Shown in pieces: positions 24,573 to 32,941 of a stretch of DNA of 64,000 nucleotides (the stretch's first letter is position 1; the number at the start of each line of letters is the position of its first letter). The DNA comes from CAZPNX01 sp964518765 (GTDB taxonomy: Bacteria > Edwardsbacteria > AC1 > EtOH8). The DNA is taken from contig CAZFJC010000005.1 of the NCBI GenBank assembly GCA_964518765.1, positions 61,156-125,155 of the forward strand, read 5' to 3'. The notes beneath the pieces were generated by a model. The model was not told where the DNA came from. It saw only the letters and a list, made by a program, of their open reading frames with translations, and did no database searches. Both the position numbers and the translations under genes were made by a program.

Positions 24573-25466
24573 TTAGGATGCAGTCGCCGAAAGATAAACT
24601 CCGGCCAGAATGAGGACGCCCCCGGCGATCTCTCTCGTAGTGGGCGCCTGCCCCAGCAGCAGGAAGGCCAGGACCGTGGCCCCGATGGGCTCGGCCACGA
24701 TCATCATGGCGATCCTGGAGGCCGGCAGGAATCTCAGCCCCCAGTTGAAGACGGTGTGGCCCAATATCTGGGGCCCCAGGGCCAGGGCCAGGAACAAACT
24801 CCAGGTGCGGCCGTTGAAGCCCCAGAGCCTTTCGCCCGCAGCCAGGCCGGCAGCTAGTAGAAGCAGGGCGGTGGCCGTGTAACAGACGGTGGCATATCCG
24901 ACCACCCCCAGACCCTGTCTCATCCTTCTACCGGCCAGCAGGTAGAGCGAGGCCATCAAGGCCCCGCCCAGAGCCAATAGGTTTCCGGCCATCGCCCTTC
25001 CGCCGGCCTGGATGGCCCCGCCGCCTATCAGCAATCCCCCGGCTATCACCAGCACTATGGCGGCCCCCAGCCTCCAGCTTACCCTCTCCCCCAGAAACAG
25101 CCAGCCCAGTATCCCCACGAAGAGCGGGTTCAAGGTCACCAGGACTACCGAGCTGGCCACGGTGGTAAACTCCAGGGAGTAAAGCCACAGCCCAAAGTGC
25201 ATGGCCAGGAAGAGGCCGGACAGCAGGGCGCCGGTGAGCTTTTTCCTGTCGAACGAACTCCATCCCCTATTCGCCATAAAGGCTGGCCACAGCATCAGGC
25301 TGGCCAGACCCAGGCGATAGAAGGCCACCGCCAGGGGCCCCGCCCGGCAGAGCTTGATGAGGACGGCGGCGCTGGAGATGGAGGCTATTCCCAATGCCAT
25401 CATCGCCCAAAGGTAGGGGGGACTTTTTCCCAATGTTGGCTGACGAGCAGAGGAGATGGCCTCCAT
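24573..25466 (-). CDS. EamA/DMT-family transporter
   Basis: A 297-residue inner-membrane protein with about ten hydrophobic helices forming two EamA repeats. The repeats are visible as MALGIASISSAAVLIKLCRAGPLAVAFYRL in the first half and GNLLALGGALMASLYLLAGRR in the second, with the typical end EPIGATVLAFLLLGQAPTTREIAGGVLILAGV. Drug/metabolite exporters of this family move amino acids or other small molecules; the substrate cannot be predicted. The start codon lies inside a perfect 15-bp hairpin (25445-25477). It follows nadB by 25 bp. Confidence 0.85.
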   Translation of the reverse strand: MEAISSARQPTLGKSPPYLWAMMALGIASISSAAVLIKLCRAGPLAVAFYRLGLASLMLWPAFMANRGWSSFDRKKLTGALLSGLFLAMHFGLWLYSLEFTTVASSVVLVTLNPLFVGILGWLFLGERVSWRLGAAIVLVIAGGLLIGGGAIQAGGRAMAGNLLALGGALMASLYLLAGRRMRQGLGVVGYATVCYTATALLLLAAGLAAGERLWGFNGRTWSLFLALALGPQILGHTVFNWGLRFLPASRIAMMIVAEPIGATVLAFLLLGQAPTTREIAGGVLILAGVYLSATAS

Positions 25467-25477
25467 CTCCTCTGCTC
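25445..25477 (-). promoter_or_regulatory. Perfect 15-bp hairpin burying the ribosome-binding site and AUG of the EamA gene
   Basis: Arms GAGCAGAGGAGATGG (25445-25459) and CCATCTCCTCTGCTC (25463-25477) are exactly complementary, with a 3-nt loop. In the minus-strand mRNA the stem contains the purine-rich ribosome-binding site and the ATG at 25464-25466. Such a stem should repress translation until it is opened, for example by ribosomes finishing nadB or by a factor. Confidence 0.6.
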
Positions 25478-25491
25478 CTGCTCCCTTTGAT

Positions 25492-27072
25492 TTACAGATC
25501 CTTTCGCCTCACCAGGGAATCCCGGAGCCATCTGGCATCGTCCTGGACCGGGTGGTCCTGGTTATAATGAAGGCCTCGCGACTCCAGCCTGGCAGCGGCA
25601 CACTCGATCACCAACCTGGCCACGGTGGAGATGTTCCTGAGCTCGGCCAGCTCCTCGGCCACCCGGTATCGCCAGTAGTAGTCCCGAATCTCCTCCTCGA
25701 TCACCGCCAGCCTCTGCCCGGCCCTGAACAGCCGCTCATCGCTGCGGACCACCCCTACGTAATCGGACATCAGCTGCCTGATGCTCTGGCGGTTGTGGCG
25801 GACCACCACCTTCTCCCGGCTGGGCACCGATCCCACGTAGTCCCATCCTGGCGCAGAGGCGGAAGGCCGATCTTCCTCCATGGCCGCCAGGGCCGCCCGG
25901 CGGGCGAAGACCAAGGCCTCAAGAAGCGAGTTGGAAGCCAGGCGGTTGGCGCCGTGCACCCCGTGGCACGCCGTTTCCCCGGCGGCATACAGCCCTTGGA
26001 TATCGGTCCGACCGAAGAGGTCGGTCCTCACCCCGCCGCAGATGTAATGGGCGGCCGGCACCACCGGTATCCGCAGTTTCTCAAGATCGATGCCGCGCTC
26101 CCGGCAGCCCTGGGTGATGTTGGGAAAACGCCTCTGGAAGCGCTCCAGTCCAATGGGTGAGATATCTAGTTCGACGCAGGGGTCCCCGGTGGACTTGAGC
26201 TCTGTGTCTATGGCCCGGGCCACCACGTCCCGTGGCGCCATCTCCCGCCGCTGGTCGTAGACGTCCATGAAGGCCTTGCCCCGGCGGGTGCGCAACACCG
26301 CCCCCTCGCCTCTCACTGCCTCGGATATCAGAAAGCAACGTTCGTTCTCGTCCGGCAGGCTCTGGTAGAGGGCGGTGGGGTGGAACTGGACGAACTCCAT
26401 GTTGGCCACCGTGGCCCCGGCCCGGTAGGCCATGGCGATACCGTCTCCGGTAGCGATGGGAGGGTTGGTGGTATGCAGATAGGTCTGTCCCATGCCCCCG
26501 GCCGCCAGCAGGGTCCGGCCCGAATCCAGGGTCTCCATCTCCTGGGTATTTGGGTCGAGCACGTAGGCTCCCAGGCAGCGGGTCCGGCCTCCGCTCCGGT
26601 CCACGATCAGGTCGACCGCCAGGTGGTGTTCCAGCATCCTGATATTGGAGCAGGCCCGGGCCCGCTCCACCAGCACCCGCTCGATCTCCCGCCCGGTGTA
26701 GTCTCGGGCGTGGACGATGCGGCGGTGCGAATGCCCGCCCTCGCGGCCAAGGTCGAAGCTGCCGTCCGGTGCCTGGCTGAACCCCACCCCCATCTTGAAA
26801 AGCTCGCGCACCAGGATCGGGCCCTCGGCCGCCATGGCCGCCACCGCCTCGGGGTTGGAAAGTCCGCAGCCGGCCCTGATGGTGTCCTCGATGTGGGAGC
26901 GGACGTCGTCGTCCGGCCCCATCACCGCCGCCACCCCGCCCTGGGCGAGGTTGGTGTTGGAGTCGCTGCCGGCCTTCTTGGTGACCAGGGCCACCGTCCC
27001 CCGCTCGGCCGCCTTCAGGGCGAACGACAGGCCGGCGATGCCGGAGCCGATGACCAGGAAGTCGCTTTTGAT
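25492..27072 (-). CDS. nadB: L-aspartate oxidase (NAD biosynthesis), apparent ATC start
   Basis: NadB oxidises L-aspartate to iminoaspartate using FAD. The FAD motif IGSGIAGLSFALKAAE begins only about 9 residues after the proposed start, and DTIRAGCGLSN, HARDYTGREIERVLVERA and GANRLASNSLLEALVFARRAA are present. The first ATG/GTG-type codon in frame (GTG, 26994) would delete the FAD motif, and a TAA lies 11 codons upstream. Between them the best start is ATC at 27070-27072, preceded by GGAG with 7-nt spacing. This gives 526 aa, the normal length. A sequencing error or another AUN codon cannot be excluded. Confidence 0.88.
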   Translation of the reverse strand: MKSDFLVIGSGIAGLSFALKAAERGTVALVTKKAGSDSNTNLAQGGVAAVMGPDDDVRSHIEDTIRAGCGLSNPEAVAAMAAEGPILVRELFKMGVGFSQAPDGSFDLGREGGHSHRRIVHARDYTGREIERVLVERARACSNIRMLEHHLAVDLIVDRSGGRTRCLGAYVLDPNTQEMETLDSGRTLLAAGGMGQTYLHTTNPPIATGDGIAMAYRAGATVANMEFVQFHPTALYQSLPDENERCFLISEAVRGEGAVLRTRRGKAFMDVYDQRREMAPRDVVARAIDTELKSTGDPCVELDISPIGLERFQRRFPNITQGCRERGIDLEKLRIPVVPAAHYICGGVRTDLFGRTDIQGLYAAGETACHGVHGANRLASNSLLEALVFARRAALAAMEEDRPSASAPGWDYVGSVPSREKVVVRHNRQSIRQLMSDYVGVVRSDERLFRAGQRLAVIEEEIRDYYWRYRVAEELAELRNISTVARLVIECAAARLESRGLHYNQDHPVQDDARWLRDSLVRRKDL

Positions 27073-27089
27073 GTCGGATCTCCGAGCTT

Positions 27090-27974
27090 TTATAATACTA
27101 TCTTAATATACCAATAAACTGCCGGGGCGGCGAACATCATACTGTCGAACCGGTCCAGCACCCCGCCGTGGCCCGGCAGCAGAGACCCCGAGTCCTTGAC
27201 GCCAGCCGCACGCTTCAGCCTGGATTCCACCAGGTCCCCCAGAGTTCCGAAGGCGGTCACTATCACCGCCAGCGCCAGGGTGTGCCATGGACCCAGACCC
27301 AGGCGCCACCTGGCCTCAAGGCCGACGGCCGCGGCCGCGGTGGCCAGAAGCCCGCCGGCCAGGCCCTCCACCGTCTTGTTGGGGCTGATGTCTGGAGCTA
27401 GCTTGCGGCGACCGAACAGCAGGCCGGTGAAGTAGGCCCCGGTGTCCCCTATCCAGACCAGGGCCATGGTCCAAAACAGGAGCCAGAAGCCCCTCTCGTG
27501 GGATCCGGTTTGCAGCAGATGGGTCAGGAATCCCCGGGGCGGGGTTAATTCCCGCAGCAACAATAGATGTCCCAGCATGGCTGGGATGTAGGCCAAGCCC
27601 AACAGGCAAAGGCCCGCCTCCTTGGCTGAATCCGTTCGCCCGTCATTGGCCAGAACCAGTGCGAGCAGGACCAGCACCCACAGCACCGCGGCTCCGATGG
27701 GCAAGCCGGGAGAGTTAAAATAGGTTAGAGCCAGCAGGACCCCGGACGTTCCCCACAGCCAGACAGGCCTCCTTAAACCGCCGCCGAACAAGCTGGCGAA
27801 TTCCTGGAAGCCTATGAGCGACAGGGCCAGCGCCAGGCCGAAAAGCCACCAGCCGCCCAGCCAGGCGGCCCCGGCCATCAGCGGGATGCCCAACGCGGCC
27901 ACCGCCAGCCGCACCCCGAGGGTGTCGAACCTGCCGCCTTGGCGCCCCGCCCCTCCGCTTCCACTGTCAGCCAT
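27090..27974 (-). CDS. cdsA: Phosphatidate cytidylyltransferase
   Basis: CdsA makes CDP-diacylglycerol, the precursor of acidic phospholipids, in the inner membrane. The 294-residue protein has about eight hydrophobic helices, an internal SPNKTVEGLAGGLLA, and the C-terminal signature LLPGHGGVLDRFDSMMFAAP. A soluble, Gly-rich N-terminal ~20 residues precede the first helix. It follows uppS by 36 bp, as in most bacteria. Confidence 0.95.
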   Translation of the reverse strand: MADSGSGGAGRQGGRFDTLGVRLAVAALGIPLMAGAAWLGGWWLFGLALALSLIGFQEFASLFGGGLRRPVWLWGTSGVLLALTYFNSPGLPIGAAVLWVLVLLALVLANDGRTDSAKEAGLCLLGLAYIPAMLGHLLLLRELTPPRGFLTHLLQTGSHERGFWLLFWTMALVWIGDTGAYFTGLLFGRRKLAPDISPNKTVEGLAGGLLATAAAAVGLEARWRLGLGPWHTLALAVIVTAFGTLGDLVESRLKRAAGVKDSGSLLPGHGGVLDRFDSMMFAAPAVYWYIKIVL

Positions 27975-28010
27975 TATTCTTCTGCTTAACTAGGTTGCTC
28001 ATCAAGGGGA

Positions 28011-28760
28011 TCATATTTTTCCGAAGCGCCGCTCCCGGCCCCGGTAGTCGTCCAGCGCCTTGAGCAGCTCCTTGCGGTCGAAGTCTGGCCAGAGCGTCTT
28101 GGTGAAGTACAGCTCCGTGTAGGCGCCCTGCCAGATGAGAAAGTTCGACAGGCGGTATTCCCCCGAGGTTCTGATGATTAGGTCAGGGTCCGGTATCTCA
28201 GGGTGATACAGACTGCGGGACACCGCCGCTTCGTCGATCTGTTCCGGCTTCAGCTTTCCAGCGGCCACCTCGGAGGCCAGGGACTTGAAGGCGTCCACCA
28301 GCTCCGCCCGGCCGCCGTAGGACAGGGCCAGGTTGAGCACCAGGCCGAGGTTGCCGGCCGTTCTATCCATGCCCTTCTGAAGCAGTTTCCGGGCGTTGGG
28401 CTCGATGTCGTCCAGCCGGCCGCTGACCACCACTTTGACCCCCTTGGCGTCCAGCTCGTCGATCTCCCTGACCACGCTCTCGCCCAGAAGGCGCATCAAG
28501 CCGCTGACCTCGGCCCTGGGCCGCATCCAGTTCTCCACCGAGAAGACGTAGATGGTCAGGTATTTGATGCCCAGCTCGCCGCAGGCGGTGACGATCCTCT
28601 TGACCGCCCCCACCCCGGCTCGGTGACCAGCCAGACGGGGCAGCCCGCGCTTTCTGGCCCAGCGCCCGTTGCCGTCCATGATGATGGCTATGTGGACCGG
28701 CATGCTGGAACGGCCCTGGGGCCGGCGGCCTAGCTTTGTTCTCTCAGCTTTAAAGTCCAT
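28011..28760 (-). CDS. uppS: Undecaprenyl diphosphate synthase (cis-prenyltransferase)
   Basis: UppS condenses IPP onto farnesyl diphosphate in cis to make the C55 carrier lipid for peptidoglycan and O-antigen. The 249-residue protein shows HIAIIMDGNGRWARKRGLPRLAGH, YLTIYVFSVENWMRP, NLALSYGGRAELVDA, and PDLIIRTSGEYRLSNFLIWQGAYTELYF. An N-terminal extension of about 20 basic residues precedes PVHIAI; an internal ATG there is an alternative start. It is separated from frr by a small ferredoxin gene. Confidence 0.96.
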   Translation of the reverse strand: MDFKAERTKLGRRPQGRSSMPVHIAIIMDGNGRWARKRGLPRLAGHRAGVGAVKRIVTACGELGIKYLTIYVFSVENWMRPRAEVSGLMRLLGESVVREIDELDAKGVKVVVSGRLDDIEPNARKLLQKGMDRTAGNLGLVLNLALSYGGRAELVDAFKSLASEVAAGKLKPEQIDEAAVSRSLYHPEIPDPDLIIRTSGEYRLSNFLIWQGAYTELYFTKTLWPDFDRKELLKALDDYRGRERRFGKI

Positions 28761-28841
28761 AAGCGAAAAGCGCTACCCCTCGCCGGCCCTGTTCCTCCAC
28801 CCGGCCGGTCGGAGCGCGCCCCTTCGGAATCGGTTCTGTCC

Positions 28842-29009
28842 TCAGCTCTCTTTGATGGCGTTGACCGGGCAGCTGTCCACGCAGGCGCCGCAGTCCACGC
28901 AGTCGTCGGTTATCTCGTACCGGTCCTCGCCCTCGATAATGGCCCCGTTGGGGCAGGAGTCAACGCAGCTGCCGCAGGAGACGCAATCCTCGGTGATGAC
29001 GTATGGCAT
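28842..29009 (-). CDS. Small 2[4Fe-4S] ferredoxin
   Basis: This 55-residue protein has two clean C-x2-C-x2-C-x3-CP clusters, CVSCGSCVDSCP and CVDCGACVDSCP, separated by a short acidic linker. This is the classic clostridial-type ferredoxin layout, a low-potential electron carrier in the cytoplasm. The ATG at 29009 follows AGGAGGGG. It could serve partners such as the indolepyruvate oxidoreductase encoded elsewhere in this window. Its place between frr and uppS is unusual. Confidence 0.93.
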   Translation of the reverse strand: MPYVITEDCVSCGSCVDSCPNGAIIEGEDRYEITDDCVDCGACVDSCPVNAIKES

Positions 29010-29018
29010 GAACCCCTC

Positions 29019-29576
29019 CTATACCTCCATGATCTCTTTTTCTTTCTTGGCCAGCACCTCGTCTATTCCCTTGATGGCCTTGTCGGTCAGCTCCTGGGTC
29101 CTCTCCAGCGCCTTCTTGGACTCGTCCTCGGAGATCTTCTTATCCTTTTCCAGCTTCTTTATTTCGTCGTTGGCCTCGCGCCTGATGTTGCGCACCGCCA
29201 CCTTGTGGTCCTCGGCCATCTTCTTGACCACCTTGGAGAGCTCCCGCCGGCGCTCCTCGGTGAGGGTGGGGATGGGCAGTCGGATCACCCGGCCGTCGTT
29301 CATCGGGGTCAGCCCCAGCTCCGACTTGAGAATGGCCTTCTCGATCTCGGGCAGCATGTTCTTGTCCCAAGGCTGGATGACCAAGAGCCGCGGCTCGGGC
29401 ACCGACACCCCAGCCACCTGGTTCATGGGCACCAGGGCCCCGTAGCTCTGCACTTTGATACCCTCCAGCAGGGCCGGGTTGGCCCGACCGGTGCGGATGC
29501 CGGCGAACTCGGCCTTCAGGGCCTCGGCCGCCTTGGCCATCTTCCGCTCCATCTCCTGGTACACCTGGTTCAGCAT
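29019..29576 (-). CDS. frr: Ribosome recycling factor
   Basis: RRF (185 aa) splits post-termination ribosomes with EF-G. Family features are the N-terminal long helix with FAGIRTGRANPALLEGI, QVAGVSVPEPRLLVIQPWDKNML, GRVIRLPIPTLTEERRRELSKVVKKMAEDHKVAVRNIRRE, and a final Lys-rich helix. The length is exactly typical. It lies 4 bp downstream of pyrH, in the standard rpsB-tsf-pyrH-frr order. Confidence 0.97.
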   Translation of the reverse strand: MLNQVYQEMERKMAKAAEALKAEFAGIRTGRANPALLEGIKVQSYGALVPMNQVAGVSVPEPRLLVIQPWDKNMLPEIEKAILKSELGLTPMNDGRVIRLPIPTLTEERRRELSKVVKKMAEDHKVAVRNIRREANDEIKKLEKDKKISEDESKKALERTQELTDKAIKGIDEVLAKKEKEIMEV

Positions 29577-29580
29577 CTGG

Positions 29581-30303
29581 CTACTCCTTGACGATAGTGC
29601 CCAAGGGCTCGCCCAGCACGATCCTCTTGAGCGTGCCCGGGGCGGTGAGGTCGAATACGATGATCGGCATCCGGTTCTCCATGCACAGCGAGACGGCGGT
29701 GGCGTCCATCACCCCCAGTTTCTGGGCCAGCACTTGCCCGTAGCCCAGCTCCGAGTACCTCTTGGCCGATTTGTTGACCACCGGGTCCGAGTCGTAGATG
29801 CCATCCACCTTGGTGCCCTTCAGCAGGGCCTCGGCCCCGATCTCCACCGCCCTCAGGGCGGCGGCGGTGTCGGTTGAGAAGTAGGGGTTGCCGGTGCCGG
29901 CGGCCATGATCACCACCCGCCCCTTATCCAGGTGGCGCAGGGCCCGGCGCCTGATGTAGGGTTCGGCGAACCTGGGCATATCGGCGGCGCTCATCACCCG
30001 GGTCTGGCAATTATGCGACTCCAGCACGCTCTGCAGGGCCAGGGAATTGATGACCGTCCCCAGCATCCCCATCTGGTCGGCGGCCACCCTGGCGATCCCC
30101 CCGTCCCCGACCTTGGCCCCGCGTATCAGGTTGCCCCCTCCCACCACGATGCCAATGGAAAGGCCCAGCCCCTGTATCGAAAGCACTTCGTCTGCCACCG
30201 CCCTCATGGCGGAAACATCGATCCCCCGGCCGTCCGGGCCTCCCAGGGCCTCGCCCGACAGCTTGAGGAGCACGCGCTTGAATTTAGGGGCTGGGTCTGC
30301 CAT
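29581..30303 (-). CDS. pyrH: UMP kinase
   Basis: UMP kinase (hexameric, bacterial type) phosphorylates UMP to UDP. The 240-residue protein contains RVLLKLSGEALGG at the N-terminus, VVGGGNLIRG, a Thr/Asp-rich loop near MAAGTGNPYFSTDTAAALRA, and KVDGIYDSDP. I used the ATG at 30303 (MADPAPKFKRV); an open frame upstream adds 13 residues without family support. It is 53 bp downstream of tsf. Confidence 0.96.
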   Translation of the reverse strand: MADPAPKFKRVLLKLSGEALGGPDGRGIDVSAMRAVADEVLSIQGLGLSIGIVVGGGNLIRGAKVGDGGIARVAADQMGMLGTVINSLALQSVLESHNCQTRVMSAADMPRFAEPYIRRRALRHLDKGRVVIMAAGTGNPYFSTDTAAALRAVEIGAEALLKGTKVDGIYDSDPVVNKSAKRYSELGYGQVLAQKLGVMDATAVSLCMENRMPIIVFDLTAPGTLKRIVLGEPLGTIVKE

Positions 30304-30356
30304 AGCTTCTCTAGCGTGAAGCTGGGCCTTTCGGCCCGGCAAAAATCGGCCGGTCT

Positions 30357-31187
30357 CTATTCTCCCAAACGGTAACGGACGAATTCGATCCGGCCCAGTT
30401 TTCCCTTATAGATCTCCCTGGCGGCCGCCTCCACCGTCTTGGCCGGGTCCTTGATGTAGGCCTGGTCCATCAGGCAGACCTCGGAGTAGAACTTCTTCAT
30501 CTTGCCGGCCACGATGTTCTCCACCACTTTTTCCGGCTTGCCCGAGCCGCGCACCTGCTCCCGGTAGATATCCTTCTCCTTCTCCACCGCCTCGGCCGGG
30601 ACCTGGTCTCGGCTGACATACAGCGGCGAGGCCGCCGCTACCTGCATGGCCAGCTCCTTGGCCAGGGCACGCAGCTCCATCCCGTCGTCGCCCTCGACCC
30701 TGATAAGGACCCCCATCTTTCCGCCCAGATGGATGTAGCTTTCGATGATCCCCTGACTGGCCGAGAGCCTGGCCCCCCGCCGGAACTTTATATTCTCGCC
30801 CAGCTTGGCGATGGCCTCCTTAATCTCGGTTTGCTTGCCCTCTGGCAGCTTGTCGGCCGCGATATCTCCTTCGGCCTGCTGCAGCGCCCAGCTGGCCAGC
30901 GAGGCGGCCAGAGCCTTGAACTGGTCGGTCTTGGCCACGAAGTCGGTCTCGCAGTTAACCTCGATGATAGCTCCGCTTTTCCTGTCGGGAGAGATGGCGG
31001 ACTCGACCGCTCCGTCGCCGGTGGCCCTTCCCGCCTTCTTCTCGGCCGTGGCCACGCCTTTCTTTCTTAAGTATTCCACCGCGGCTTCGAGGCTGCCTCC
31101 GCTGGCGGCCAGGGCCTCCTTGCAGGCCATCATCCCGGCCCCGGTCTTATCCCTAAGTGCTTTTATATCCTCTACGGTGAATGACAT
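30357..31187 (-). CDS. tsf: Elongation factor Ts
   Basis: EF-Ts recycles EF-Tu by nucleotide exchange. The 276-residue protein starts with the UBA-like domain (DIKALRDKTGAGMMACKEAL). The core follows, with VEVNCETDFVAKTDQFKALA-like sequence (IEVNCETDFVAKTDQF), YIHLGGKMGVLIRVE and AMQVAAASPLYVSRDQVP, and then the coiled-coil/C-terminal part. It lies about 106 bp downstream of rpsB. Confidence 0.97.
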   Translation of the reverse strand: MSFTVEDIKALRDKTGAGMMACKEALAASGGSLEAAVEYLRKKGVATAEKKAGRATGDGAVESAISPDRKSGAIIEVNCETDFVAKTDQFKALAASLASWALQQAEGDIAADKLPEGKQTEIKEAIAKLGENIKFRRGARLSASQGIIESYIHLGGKMGVLIRVEGDDGMELRALAKELAMQVAAASPLYVSRDQVPAEAVEKEKDIYREQVRGSGKPEKVVENIVAGKMKKFYSEVCLMDQAYIKDPAKTVEAAAREIYKGKLGRIEFVRYRLGE

Positions 31188-31293
31188 TTTTTATTTTCTC
31201 CTATCCCGGAAAGTCAACGTTGAACTGGAAACCGCTGGCGCGGCGCAATCCTTAGATTCCTGGATTCCTAAGCGGTCTGCCGGCGGCGATCGG

Positions 31294-32253
31294 TTATTCC
31301 TGGGGTGCCTCTTTGGCCGGAGGCCTGGAATCCGGCTTGGCGGTCTCCGGCGCCGCTGGCCTGGGCGGCCTAGACCCTGTGGTCCGCGGCCCTCTGGGTG
31401 AAGACGGCCGCTCTCCGCTGCGCCTGGGTCCCCGGTCGCCCTGGCCCCTTCTGGGCTCTCCACGTCCTCCAGCCGAACGCGGCTTATGGTCGGTAAGATG
31501 GCGTACCGTGCGGCCCGGGGTGCCCTCACCACCCGCCTGCTGGGCCTGCTGGGCGGCCTCCTGCTCCTTCTGGTACTTGGCCCGCCCCTCGAGCACTGCC
31601 TCGGTCACCAGGTAGGTGATCAGCTTTATGGAGCGCAGGGCGTCGTCGTTGGCCGGGATGGGGAAGTTGATCGGATCGGGATCGATGTTGGTATCCACCA
31701 TAGCCACCACCGGGATATCCAGCTTCCGGGCCTCGTCGATAGCCAGCTTCTCCTTCTTGCAATCCACCACGAAGATCATGGCCGGCAGCCGGTACATGTT
31801 TTTCACCCCGCGCAGCACCTTGTCCATTCTGAGCCGTTCGTGCTCCAGCCGCAGGGCCTCCTTCTTGGTGTATCCTTGGTAGCCGCCCTCGGCCATCTTC
31901 TCCAAGTCTTTGAGGCGTCGCACGCTCTTCTGAATGGTGGCGAAGTTGGTCAGCATCCCGCCCAGCCAGCGCTCGTTGACGTGGTGCATGCCGCAGCGGT
32001 CGGCCTCCTCTTTTATCAGGTCGGCGGCCTGGCGCTTGGTGCCGACGAAGAGGAATTCCCCGCCTTCCTCGGCGGTGCGGCGCACCTGGGCCAGCGCTGT
32101 GTCCAGGCACTTCATGGTTTTGTGCAGGTCGATGATGTGGATGCCCTCGCGCTCGTCGAAGATGTACTTCTTCATCTTCGGATTCCAGCGCGGCGCCTGG
32201 TGGCCAAAGTGGACCCCGGCCTCCAGCAGATCCTTGATGGTGTAGGTTACCAA
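31294..32253 (-). CDS. rpsB: 30S ribosomal protein S2 with long basic C-terminal tail
   Basis: S2 is a structural protein of the 30S subunit. Residues ~1-230 match the family (VHFGHQAPRWNPKMKKYIFDEREGIHIIDL, FVGTKRQA, NERWLGGMLTN, PVVAMVDTNIDPDPINFPIPANDDALRSI). The start is TTG at 32251-32253, preceded by AGGAGG with 9-nt spacing. After KYQKEQEAAQQAQQA the protein continues for ~80 residues that are Arg-, Pro- and Gly-rich, giving 319 aa against a usual ~230-260. The tail is probably disordered and RNA-binding, or a lineage-specific extension. No frameshift is needed to explain it. Confidence 0.94.
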   Translation of the reverse strand: MVTYTIKDLLEAGVHFGHQAPRWNPKMKKYIFDEREGIHIIDLHKTMKCLDTALAQVRRTAEEGGEFLFVGTKRQAADLIKEEADRCGMHHVNERWLGGMLTNFATIQKSVRRLKDLEKMAEGGYQGYTKKEALRLEHERLRMDKVLRGVKNMYRLPAMIFVVDCKKEKLAIDEARKLDIPVVAMVDTNIDPDPINFPIPANDDALRSIKLITYLVTEAVLEGRAKYQKEQEAAQQAQQAGGEGTPGRTVRHLTDHKPRSAGGRGEPRRGQGDRGPRRSGERPSSPRGPRTTGSRPPRPAAPETAKPDSRPPAKEAPQE

Positions 32254-32500
32254 GTGACCGAACCTCCTAAGTTAAGCTGGTTTTCCCCGGCCTGCCAGAA
32301 GCTTCCTGGGCCGAGGCCTCCGCCCCCCAGCCGCCGGGATCCCTTCTCCGGGGACACCGCCGTCGGCATTTTGACAGGGCGTGTGGAATATGGTTGGTTT
32401 ATTTTCCCTGATCCTTATTGCCCAAAACTCGCCGGCTGCCTAGATTTGCGGGATTTGGCATCGGGATCTTTGGTCTTCGGCCTTTAGCCAAAGATGGATT
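32254..32500 (-). promoter_or_regulatory. rpsI-rpsB intergenic leader with inverted repeat
   Basis: These 247 bp separate rpsI from rpsB. Just after the rpsI stop there is a perfect 8-bp inverted repeat, ATCTTTGG (32466-32473) and CCAAAGAT (32488-32495), followed on the minus strand by GC-rich potential stems and AGGAGG before the TTG start. S2 leaders are regulatory in several bacteria, so this may be an autoregulatory site. I found no good promoter in it. Confidence 0.35.
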
Positions 32501-32893
32501 TTAACGCTTGGAGAACTGGAACCGCTTGCGGGCCTTTTTCTGGCCGTACTTCTTTCGCTCCTTCTCCCTGGGATCGCGGGTCAGCAAGCCGGCCGACTTC
32601 AGCGGCGGCCTAACCCCTTCCTGGGCCAACAGCAGCGCCCGGGAGATGCCCAGCTTGAGCGCCCCGGCCTGGCCGGCGATGCCCCCGCCGTCAACCTTGG
32701 CCCAGACGTCGTACTTGCCCAGCCCGCCCACCAGCTCCAGGGGCTGCTTGACCAGCATCACCAGGGTCGGCCGGCAGAAGTAATCCTCGCAGGTCCGGTT
32801 GTTGACGGTGAATTTGCCATCGCCCGGGCTCAGGCGCACCTGGGCTACCGATGATTTCCGCTTGCCCGTGGCCTTGAAAACCTCTTGGGTCAT
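32501..32893 (-). CDS. rpsI: 30S ribosomal protein S9
   Basis: S9 (130 aa) contacts P-site tRNA through its C-terminal tail. The sequence has ATGKRKSSVAQVRLSPGDGKFTVN, VKVDGGGIAGQAGALKLGISRALL-like sequence, and the diagnostic C-terminus KKYGQKKARKRFQFSKR. It lies 48 bp downstream of rplM, the near-universal pairing. Confidence 0.97.
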   Translation of the reverse strand: MTQEVFKATGKRKSSVAQVRLSPGDGKFTVNNRTCEDYFCRPTLVMLVKQPLELVGGLGKYDVWAKVDGGGIAGQAGALKLGISRALLLAQEGVRPPLKSAGLLTRDPREKERKKYGQKKARKRFQFSKR

Positions 32894-32941
32894 TCCTTCT
32901 CCTCGTATCCTTGAGAGTGGTTGAATTGCTGACGGCCCGAC

